Shown piece after piece: positions 30,201-42,200 of a DNA stretch of 64,000 nucleotides. This DNA comes from Ciona savignyi (lineage: Eukaryota; Chordata; Ascidiacea; Phlebobranchia; Cionidae), in contig CH003364.1 in assembly GCA_000149265.1 (NCBI GenBank), positions 1,150,698-1,214,697 on the forward strand. Reading direction: 5' to 3'. Under the pieces are notes generated by a model, which searched no databases, was not told where the DNA came from, and saw only the letters and a list, made by a program, of their open reading frames with translations. The position numbers and the translations under genes are program-made. Within the stretch, counting starts at the first letter, position 1. Each line of letters starts with the position of its first letter.

Positions 30201-33200
30201 ATCATCGCCTGGTTCACCATTGTTGCACGATCGGGTTCGGAACTGGGTCCCATTTCCGCATGTCATTCTGAAATATTGTTCAATTTACCACTTTTGGATT
30301 GGCACTTACATGCTAAGAAATATTCGCAAAATTTATTAAACTACTATTTCACATAATCTAAAAAAGTGGTAAAAGGAAAAATGTTGTTTAGCAGTCATTT
30401 TCACACAGCGATAGATTTATTAAATCCTCATTAAAGTTCATATAAAAATAAATAACCCATATTAAAAAATATAAGGATAAATAGAATTCTTGAAAAAACA
30501 GATTATGGAAAAGAAAATATTGGATGGCAAACTACCACTCGAAAAATAAAAATCATCACATAGATGGGGTAAAATGCTTTAAATATATTTATTTTTCTTA
30601 TAAGATCTTAATTTTATGAATTGTGACTCACGTGCAGACTGAAAAGCCACTCCATTCGGTCCAGAACGGACAGGCCTCTCCGGCACACTCGGCGGTGTCT
30701 ATGGGAGACCCGGGGCACCCAGGCATACCCGGTGACCCATCCGAACAATCTCTGGATCGCGTACGGGAGCCAACCCCACAACTAGTGGAGCAATCACCCC
30801 AGTTTGACCACATCGTCCATTCTTCACATGGTTTCTAAAATTAAGAAAAAAATTAGTTTTTTTGGGAGATATTTTTGCAATTTAATTCGGATAGGCAATA
30901 TCAAGTAGTCTAAGTTCTGTTTTCTATCAATATCCTAGGTGATTGGAAACTGCCTATAACTGGAATTATTTATGGTCATTGGCAAACACTCATAGGAACT
31001 TCCAACACATTATCTTAATAAGTGGTAGCAGGTGGGATTTTAACCCACATCATCGAAATGAATGGTGAGTACTGGATAAAATACAAGCATGCTTACCATC
31101 ATGATTATTCTAATCTATAAATGTGCTTAAGTCTGTCTGGAAACTCACGAGAATTATATACTAGTAAAAACCCTTATTTAAATAATAGAGTGTTAAAGCA
31201 CATTGTTACATAAATCACTTACTCCTCCGTTGCATGGAACCGTTGTCTCAGTCATTCCGATGCATCCATCATCCCCAACACTTCCATCCACGCAAGTCCG
31301 TGTCCTCTTCTTGGAACCGATGCCGCATGTCACGGAGCATGTGCCATCCACCCACTCAGACCAGTACGGACAGCCTTGTGTCTCACAGTTTTCGTCCTCC
31401 TCAACTGGTCCGATGCATTGGTCGTCTCCAGTTTCGCCTCCTGATTATAAATAACTCAGAATTAAATGAATATCCTATTCTATAAATAAATGTTACTATT
31501 ATGCACAGAATTACATAACACTCTAAGAAGGCGCATCTGTTTACATAATTTAGAATTGCCAAATGTTTTAAAAAGACGATTTTTTTACACAATTTCCTGC
31601 ATCATCTAATGAGATGTGTCAATATTAAAGCCACTACACAATTTTTTCAGACACCAGTTGATTCATAGGTTGTAAAATCTGCCGAAACATTGTCGACATA
31701 TTTATTGTAAAAGTTACAGTAGCCCTACATTTGAAATGGATCAATCTGACAATTTACCACTCCCCCAAACCATGTTTTCCACTGCCGAAGATAAATATGA
31801 TTGCCTTAATATATACATGTTTTACCGACAGTCCTTCTGCCATTTTCAATGACTTATAAAGAAAGTTGCCATTAAAGAATTTATCTATTATTATTTGATA
31901 AGTGACATCAATATTCAAAGCTAATACTTTTTGGGCATAATAGAACAATCGGACTCACCAATACACTCTCTCATTCTTTTCTTAGTACCACCGCCGCAAG
32001 TTTTAGAGCAGGGTCCATATTGCGACCAGTCGCTGAACGTGGCACACGAATCGTTCCCGATACACAGGGTGGACTCTAGAGAGTCTCCGTCGCACTTGCT
32101 TGGGTCGGTTCCTTCTGGTAGGCACGTACGACGTCTGCTCTTAAAGCCAGGTCCGCACAAAGAGGAGCAATCGCTAAACTCGGACCACTCGCCAAAGTGT
32201 GGACAGGTCTCAGTGTTGCAATCAATGGTCTGCAATAAGATAGATTTAAAAATGATTAGTTTAAATTAACTTTTAAGGGTAAAACGAAGTGTCTTTTTAA
32301 ATATTTATTTTTTGTTAGCAATGGCATAGGTATTTTCCTATATTTGTTTTTTTTTTGTTAGCAATGATAGAAACAGATATTTTCCTATATTTCTATTATT
32401 ATGTTAAAACTTTGGAAACTTTATCTAACAAATGCCGGTGTGTTAACTCCTCTTGCACAAGGATAAACATGAATATGTTATTTTATCCTATAAATAAATG
32501 TAACTATTATGCACAGATATGATTTAAACGAACACATTATTCAAATTACCATGTTTGAACTCCCAGTACAGCCTGGCATTGCAGGAGAACCCCCAATGCA
32601 AGTTCGAATCCGGGTCGACCGTCCTCCGCCACAGGAGGCGCTGCAGTCCTGGTATGGTGACCATAACGACCACTGCTCGCATGTGCTAGCTGCGCAAGAT
32701 ATCTCCTCAGAGTCTTCCCCAACGCAGTCTACTCCGGAAGTTCCACCAGTGCAAGACCTGTGCAGGGGTTGCAGAAAACGATTAGGAAAAGGTAGTCGTG
32801 TAACCTTCAAAGTAAAGTTGTATGTACTAGTACTCTGATTTAGCACATTGGCCTAGTCCCGAATTATCGCTTTGAGTTTTTTTCTATCCAGACCTAAATA
32901 CAAAACCAAAAAATAAGAAATAAAACCTTATTAATGAGATGGTAAACTGGAAGTTGGATGAATAAAGATTTAAGGACAATTCTCTATTTTAAATTTTTAT
33001 TTACAAATAAGCTGACAACATCACAGAAGTTGTAGCTTTTCCAACTTCACTTTTAATGCTGTAATTTAAAAACCCAAGCTCATCTTGCCTGGTTCTGCGT
33101 TGAATTCCACCATTGCAGGTGACAGGGCACTCAGAGAAGTCGCTCCATTCGGTCCAAGTGGGGCAAGCTGGTAACCCACAATCCTGATTGTCGGTATCGG

Positions 33201-36200
33201 ACCCAGCACAGCCGTTCATTCCGGGGGATCCATTCACACATATTCTGCTGCGGCTCTGAATTTTTCGGGATTACTTTATTGAATACTGTTAATATAAAAG
33301 AGTTAAAAGCAAAAATAATATTGAAATGGCATACATTCAAAGTGTTTTATAAAAGTATGAAAATAATTTGATTCAATTTTTATTTTATGAAAATAAAACA
33401 ACTGCACAAATATACATGAAAAAGAAGTAAAACAATAACTAAATGACGATGTCTGTTGAGTATAAGCAATATTGTAAAACAATATTTTTCCTATAAATAT
33501 CGCTCCGGGAATAATTAAAGTTTTACCTTGGTAGCGGCGCCACAGGTGGCACTGCAGGCACCAAAAGCCTCCCACTCGGACCAGAACTCGCAGTCAACGA
33601 GCGCGCAATCTTTGACAGAAACCGAGTCGGACTGATTGTCGCAGCCAACGTCTCCGATCTCACCGAACTGGCAAACTCTTGTCCGTGTTTGCTCGGCTAG
33701 AAAAAATTGTAAAACGTCACTAAGAAATCTGTTTAAACTGAATAAGACACCAATGATAATGATAATGTTACACCAATGATGATGTCACACCAATGATAAT
33801 GTCACACCAATGATGATGTCACAATAACGATGATGTAACAGCGATGATGATGTCACACCAATGATGTCATGTTATTTAAAAAAACAGACTTTTTCCAATC
33901 GATCTATGCGAAAGTGCACTGTGGAAGATTCGTCTGTGCAGAAATGAACATTTAATGACTCCATCATATTCAAAACATTGCTCGGGTAACCCAAATGTAA
34001 TAGATGACAACAAGCTAACTATTTGTATTATACGGCTTCGTGTGCTACTGCTTCCCTATGGAGGAACCTTCTAAAAAAACTGGTCTCCAGTTGGTTGTGT
34101 CTTTACTTACCTCCACCACAAGTCACACTACAATCACTGTACGAACTCCATTCACCCCACATTGGGCATGGCTCTGTTCTGCAGGTGGATGTCTCAGAGC
34201 TGGCTCCTTCGCAACCAGTGGCAGTTTGGCCGTTCGACAAGCATGGTCTGTTTTTAAAAATAAATTTTAATTATCTGCCTACTTCATAACACAAAGACTG
34301 TTGATTATACAACTCCTTGTTCACGCAAAATTTAAATTAAATGCTGAGACAAATATGATTTTAATTGAATTGTTAGTAAAAGTTTTTGGAAATACCGTGA
34401 GTTTTGTACCAATTTTAAGATTAAAAATAAAATAAAAAAATTTGAGAGAAAATTGGAAATTAAAAAAAAAACATGTTTTTGCTTTTTTAGAAAATCTGAG
34501 GCAAATGCAATATTGTTTGCAGGTTCTATCGGTTATGTATTCACCTTTGTCGAAGCAAGGTGCCTCCACCGCAAGTAACAGAGCACTCATCGGATTGAGA
34601 CCACGCACCCCAAGTAGGAGGGGGAGGGGGTGCAACTGTTGTAATGGGAGGAGGTTCTACTGTCGTCGTTGTAGGACAATCTTGTGTGTTACAATCAATT
34701 GTTTCAAAACCACTGCCAGGACAAGGTGAAACACCGTTCACAGCAGCACCCGAGCATGTTCTGTTAAAATTTATTATCATATTGAGAACAGTGATTCACA
34801 GAATAAAGTAAAGACAATTTTTAACTTACCTAGCTCTAGTCTGTTGTCCAGTGCCACAAGTAGCAGAGCATGGGACAATGGTTGTCCATTCTGACCATGT
34901 TGGAGCAGGGGTGGTTATTTCTGGTGTTGTAGGTGTGGTTGTAGTGGTGGTTGTTGTAGGACAATCTTGTGTGTTACAATCAATTGTTTCTAATCCACTG
35001 CCAGGACAAGGTGAGACACCATTCACAACAGCCCCAGAGCATGTTCTGTTAAAATACATTTTCATAAAGAGAACATTGATTCAAAAAAAATTATTTTTTC
35101 AACTTACCTAACTCTTGTCAGTCGACCAGTACCACAAGTAGCAGAGCATGGGGCAATGGTTGTCCATTCTGACCATGTTGGAGCAGGGGTGGTTATTTCT
35201 GGTGTTGTTGGTGTGGTTGTAGTGGTGGTGGTTGTAGGACAATCTTGTGTGTTACAATCAATTGTTTCTAATCCACTGCCAGGACAAGGTGAGACATCGT
35301 TCACAGCAGCACCAGAGCATGTTCTGTTAAAATACATTTTCATAATGAGAACATTGATTAAAAAAAAGGTAATTTTTTTAACTTACCTGACTCTTGTCGT
35401 GCGACCAGTACCACAAGTAGCAGAGCATGGGGCAATGGTTGTCCATTCTGACCATGTCGGAGCAGGGGTGGTTATTTCTGGTGTTGTAGGTGTGGTTGTA
35501 GTGGTGGTTGTTGTAGGACAATCTTCTGTGTTACAATCCATCACTTCTATTGCATCTCCAACACACGGAGATTCATCATTCACTGGGGGAGCTGAACATA
35601 CCCTAAAAAATAATGTCAAAGTTAAAATAGTACCAAATAAAATAGGATAAGTTATTCATGTTTATCCCTGTTAATGGAAAAACACAAGTGGATTAACACA
35701 CGGGAAATCGTCGGATCACCTCACGCCCATCACCGGGTTACCAGAGCTATTGCAAATTCTTGGGTAAAAACAGACATTCTTTCAATTTGGTAGAACCCAT
35801 CGTTCCACTGGGTCCAGGCAATGTAATTAAGGTTTTTGCCCAAAAACACAGCCAGCTGGCTAGTTACCAGTTTAAAACCTACAACCTTTCGGCTGAAAGG
35901 CATCAAACTAAACGACCACACTAATCAGTCAGACAAACAAACAAACAAACACCTACCTTGTTCTTGTAAGTCGACCAGTACCACAAGTAGCAGAGCATGA
36001 GATAATGGTTGTCCATTCTGACCATGTTGGAGCAGGGGTGGTTATTTCTGGTGTTGTTGGTGTGGTTGTAGTGGTGGTTGTAGGACAATCTTCTGTGTTA
36101 CAATCAATTGTTTCTAATCCACTGCCAGGACAAGGTGAAAGCACCGTTCACAACAGCACCAGAGCATGTTCTGTTGAAATACATTATCATAATGAAAACA

Positions 36201-39200
36201 TTGATTCAGATTGTAATAGGTTAGATAAGATATTTTCGTGTTAATGCATCTCGCCCAGCAAATAAAAAATAACAAAGTGTGTTATCATATGGGAAATCAC
36301 CAGATTATATCGAAAATATGAAAGGGAATATTAACACACAGGTAATTGTCAGATTACCCCCCATGTCTAACGTCTGTTTATGGAAATTAGTAAGTGGATG
36401 ATCTATGATTTGAGACATTCAATCTATTTTTTTTATAGAACACATTAATAAACTGGGCTCCGGCAATGTCAGCATAGCGTTTTGCCTAAGGACACAACTT
36501 ATTAGATAGCGAAATGTATCGCACCTGCAACTCATCGCCTAAAAGTGACACACTAACCCACTAAGTTAAAATTTTGGAAAGTTTAAAAGATTTTAGCTTA
36601 CCTGACTCTTGTCGTGCGACCAGTACCACAAGTAGCAGAGCATGGGATAATGGTTGTCCATTCTGACCATGTTGGAGCAGGGGTGGTTATTTCTGGTGTT
36701 GTTGGTGTGGTTGTAGTGGTGGTGGTTGTAGGACAATCTTGTGTGTTACAATCAATTGTTTCTAATCCACTGCCAGGACAAGGTGAGACACCGTTCACAG
36801 CAGCACCAGAGCATGTTCTGTTGAAATACATTATCATGATGAAAACATTGTTTCAAATAATAACAGCTATGATAAGATATTAGAGTTAGTGCCCATGTGA
36901 ATGAATTATACAAAGTGTGTTATCATATGGGAAATCACCGGATTATATAGAAAATATAAAAGGGAATATTAACACACAGGTAGTAATTGTCAGATTAGGT
37001 TTCTGAAATTTATTAAATGTGTTGTTTATGATTCGGGACATTTCATCTTTTTTTTATAGAACACATTAATAAACTGGGCTCATGCAATGTCTGCTTAGTG
37101 CCTTACCCAAGGACACAACTAACAAGCTAGCGACAAGTTTCAAACCTTTACCCCTCCGGTTAGAAGTGACACACTAACCCACTAAGTTAGAGACTTGGAA
37201 AGTTTTAAAAATTTGAACTTACCTAACTCTTGTCGTGCGACCAGTACCACAAGTAGCAGAGCATGGGACAATGGTTGTCCATTCTGACCATGTTGGAGCA
37301 GGGGTGGTTATTTCTGGTGTTGTTGGTGTGGTTGTAGTGGTGGTGGTTGTAGGACAATCTTCTGTGTTACAATCTGTTGTTTCTAATCCACTGCCAGGAC
37401 AAGGTGAGACATCGTTCACTGGGGGAGCTGAACATACTCTAAAAAAGAAAGTCAAAGTTTTATTTCTAAACTTAAAATGGTATCAAATGTGATTAATTAG
37501 TCTGGTGGTTTAAAGCGTCGTCTCTCAGCCAAAGGGTTGCAGGACCGAAACTGGTTGCAAGCTATTAAATTGTGTACTTAGTCAAGAGATTGACCGAGTG
37601 TTAACCCTCTTGGTTTTCCCATTTATCGGTATAAACACGAATATCGTATCCTATGCAAATATATGAACACTTACCTAGCTCTGGTCTGTTGTCCAGTACC
37701 ACAAGTTGCTGAACATGGGGCAATGGTTGTCCATTCTGACCATGTTGGAGCAGGGGTGGTTATTTCTGGTGTTGTTGGTGTGGTTGTAGTGGTGGTGGTT
37801 GTAGGACAATCTTGTGTGTTACAATCAATTGTTTCTAATCCACTGCCAGGACAAGGTGAGACATCGTTCACAGCAGCACCAGAGCATGTTCTGTTGAAAT
37901 ACATTATCATGATGAAAACATTGATTCACATAATAAGGAATAAGAGAAAATTTTCATGTTCAAGTGTTTATCTCCACAAATGAGAAAATATGAGGTGCGT
38001 TATCACATTGGCAATCACCAGATTATCTCAATATTGTAAAAGGGAGGTTTCGCACACAGGTAACTGTCAGATTACCTCATGTTTATCGTCAGGTTATGTA
38101 GTTAGTGTGTTGTCTAAGATTTGAGACAATTTCAGGCTCAGGCAATGTCCGCTTAAAGTCTTGCCTGAGGACACAACTAACTAGCTAGCGACAAGTTTCA
38201 AACCTGCAACCCTTTGGCTAGAAGTGAGACATTAATCCACTAAGTTAAGGATTTGGAAAGTTTTAAAAATTTGAACTTACCTAACTCTTGTCGTGCGACC
38301 AGTACCACAAGTAGCAGAGCATGGGGCAATGGTTGTCCATTCTGACCATGTTGGTGCAGGGGTGGTTATTTCTGGTGTTGTTGGGGTGGTTGTAGTTGTG
38401 GTGGTTGTAGGACAATCTTCTGTGTTACAATCTGTTGTTTCTAATCCACTGCCAGGACAAGGTGAGACAACGTTCACTGGGGGAGCTGAACATACTCTAA
38501 AAACAATATTAAAATTTTATTTCTAAACTTAAAATGGTGTCAAATGTGATCAATTGGTCTGGTGGTTTAAACATCACCTTTAAGCCAAAAGGTTGCAGGT
38601 CCGAAACTGGTCGTAAGCTAGTCAATTGTGTACTCAGTCAAGAGATTGACCGAGTGTTAACCCTCTTGGTTTTCCCATTTATCGGTATAAACACGAACAT
38701 CGTATCCTATGCAAATGAATTAACACCTACCTAGCTCTGGTCTGTTGTCCAGTGCCACAAGTAGCAGAACATGGGGCAATGGTTGTCCATTCTGACCATG
38801 TTGGAGCAGGGGTGGTTATTTCTGGTGTTGTTGGTGTGGTTGTAGTGGTGGTGGTTGTAGGACAATCTTGTGTGTTACAATCAATTGTTTCTAATCCACT
38901 GCCAGGACAAGGTGAGACACCGTTCACAACAGCACCAGAGCATGTTCTGTTGAAATACATTTTTAAAATGAGAATATTGCTTCACATAATAGGGAATAAG
39001 AGACGATATTCATAATTATGCGTTTATCTCCATGATTATAAAAATATGAGGAGCGTTATCACATCGGCAATTACCAGATTATCTCATTATTATATGAGGG
39101 AGTTTTCGCACACAGTTAGTTGTCAGATTACCCCATGCTTATCGTCAGGTTACATAAGTTATCGCAGTGTGTTGTCTATGATTTGAGACAACTTGTTAAT

Positions 39201-42200
39201 TTAATTTTTAATAGAACGCATTAATACACTGGGCACAGGCAATGTCCGCTTAAAGTCTTGTCTGAGGACACAACTAACAAACTAGCGACAAGTTTCGAAC
39301 CTGTAACCCTTTGGCTAGAAATGACACACTAACCCACTATGCTAGAGATTGGGAAAGTTTCTAAGATTTTAACTTACCTAGCTCTTGTCAGTTGTCCAGT
39401 GCCACAAGTAGCAGAGCATGGGACAATGGTTGTCCATTGTGACCACGTTGGAGCAGGGGTGGTTATTTCTGGTGTTGTAGGTGTGGTTGTAGTGGTGGTG
39501 GTTGTAGGACAATCTTCTGTGTTACAATCTGTTGTTTCTAATCCACTGCCAGGACAAGGTGAAACATCATTCACTGGGGGAGCTGAACATACTCTAAAAA
39601 CAATATTAAAATTTTATTACTAAACTTAAAATGGTATCAAGTGTGATTAATTAGTCTGGTGGTTTAAAGCGTCGTCTCTCAGCCAAAGGGTTGCAGGACC
39701 GAAACTGGTCGCAAGCTAGTAAATTGTGTACTTAGTCAAGAGATTGACCGAGTGTTAACCCTCTTGGTTTTCCCATTTATTAGTATAAACATGAATAGCG
39801 TATCCTATACAAATAAATGAACACTTACCTAGCTCTGGTCTGTTGTCCAGTGCCACAAGTTGCTGAACATGGGGCAATGGTTGTCCATTCTGACCATGTT
39901 GGAGCAGGGGTGGTTATTTCTGGTGTTGTTGGTGTGGTTGTAGTGGTGGTGGTTGTAGGACAATCTTCTGTGTTACAATCAATTGTTTCTATTCCACTGC
40001 CAGGACAAGGTGAGAGAAAGTTCACAACAGCACCAGAGCATGTCCTGTAAAAATTCATTATCATAATGAAAATGTTGATTTAAATAATAACAGCTATGAT
40101 AAGATATTAGAGTTAGTGCCCACATGAAGAAATTATACAAGGTGTGTTATCATATCAGAAATCACCGGATTATATCGAAAATATAAAAGGAATATTAGCA
40201 CACAGGTGGTAATTGTCAGATTAGGTGAAATTTATTATTTGTGTTGTTTATGATTCGGGACATTTCATCTTTTTTTTGTAGAACACATTAATAAACTGGG
40301 CTCATGCAATGTCAGCTTAGTGCCTTACCCTAGGACATAACAACTAGATAGCTACAAGTTTCGAACCTGCAACCCTTCGACTAAAAGTGAGACACTAACC
40401 CACTAAGCTAGAGTTTGGAAAATTTCAAAGATTTTAACTTACCTAACTCTTGTCGTGCGACCAGTACCACAAGTAGCAGAGCATGGTACAATGGTTGTCC
40501 ATTCTGACCATGTTGGTGCAGGGGTGGTTATTTCTGGTGTTGTAGGTGTGGTTGTAGTGGTGGTGGTTGTAGGACAATCTTCTGTGTTACAATCAATTGT
40601 CTCAAAACTGCTGCCAGGACAAGGTGGGGCACTGCTGCTTGGGTCCCCGGAGCATGTTCTGTTAAAAATACAAATTAAATTCACACACTCGGATTCTCTA
40701 TCAACAATTTGAATATGACTATGTATATTTATTTACAGGATGGCTACACTACATTGTTATTAGCTGAAATACTTGTGATGTGAAAGCTTATAATAAATCA
40801 GATTAATGGCAGTAAAAACTCTTAGAGCCCCATGCTAAGTGTTGGGTCACCGGAGCTATATTCAAACTTTCCTTCAATTTGGTAGAACTCATCAATTTGC
40901 TGGGTTCAGGCACTGTTCGTTAAGTGCCTTGCTCAAGGACACAACCGACTGGCTACCGACCAGTTTTGAACCTACAACTTCGACTGAAAGGTGACGCAAC
41001 TCTCCAAGCTTATTGGTTGGACCAAATTGATGACGCATATAGACTTTAAGCAGACTCACCTTGCCCTGTTTAGCACACCACCTCCACAGGTAACGGGGCA
41101 AACACCAAGATTAGACCAAGAACCCCAAGTTCTGGGCTCTGGTGTTGTTGTGGTGGTTGTTGGGCACACAATACCCACATTGCATGGAAGAGTATCAGAG
41201 CTCAACCCAGGGCATGCGGTAACATCACCTCCCGAACACTCTCTATAAAAGTTAAATGATAAAAAAGGCATGTTTCAGGAACATGTATGATTTAGTCAGC
41301 TTCCTACAGGACACGGGCAGACTTGACCGGTATATTCCGAATCCATAATTGCTCGGGCGCTGGAGTAATGGGCCTTCTGTGGCCTAAATTACTGGTCCCG
41401 GGGCTACAGTGAACCTGCCCATTCTAATAAATAATTAAACCCGTATGATCACTTACCGAGCCCGGATTTGAGTTCCACTGCCACAAGTGACAGAACAGGG
41501 ACCCGTGAAGGCCCAGTTGGACCACGCAGCACAGGGCTCTGTGGCACAGGAAACTGTCTCAGTTGAATCTCCGGGACACACGTCATCATCTTGCACAATT
41601 TCGCCGGCCAGGCACGACCTTTTAAAAGAATCACAAGATGAGTAAAGGACCACAGAGATGAGTATCTCTCATCATGCAGCAGAAAGAAGGAGGCTTTGTA
41701 AAGAATTACAAAACAAAGAAATCCGCCAATTACTCCATGGAAAAGTTACATTGGGCTAGGAGGAATAACAAGCTGCCAGTTGCCTTTCAATATCCCGAAA
41801 AATAATAAAAAAGTGAGAATCGACATTTTACAGGAAAAAATAGGAAAGCAAAAAACATGAAGAGTGTAATATTCCTTTAAAGGTCAACATTTTAGTCCCT
41901 TGTGCTACTGTGGACCTTCTCCTACCAATGTAACATGGACAGTGCATCACAGCAAGCTAAGATTAGTTAATTTAAATTAGTTAAGTAAATGTTTGTTGTT
42001 ACAGCACTGGATAAATTTTGTGTGTCAGAGACGACTTGTCCAGGTGACAGATTGTAGGTGTTAATTTCAGTAATATTTAGGTTGGACTTAGTTTTTTAAT
42101 GTTAGACTCGTCTGTTGCAGATATGAATGCACTGTTATTTAGGGTAAAGCTAAAACAATAGGAAGATGATGAATCATACCTGGTTCGGAACTGAGATCCA

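Noticed and set aside
34851-40712. Plus-strand ORFs with long Val runs ([10 protein letters not shown])
   Set aside because: They are the antisense of the poly-Thr linkers of the minus-strand exons and end at the exon borders.
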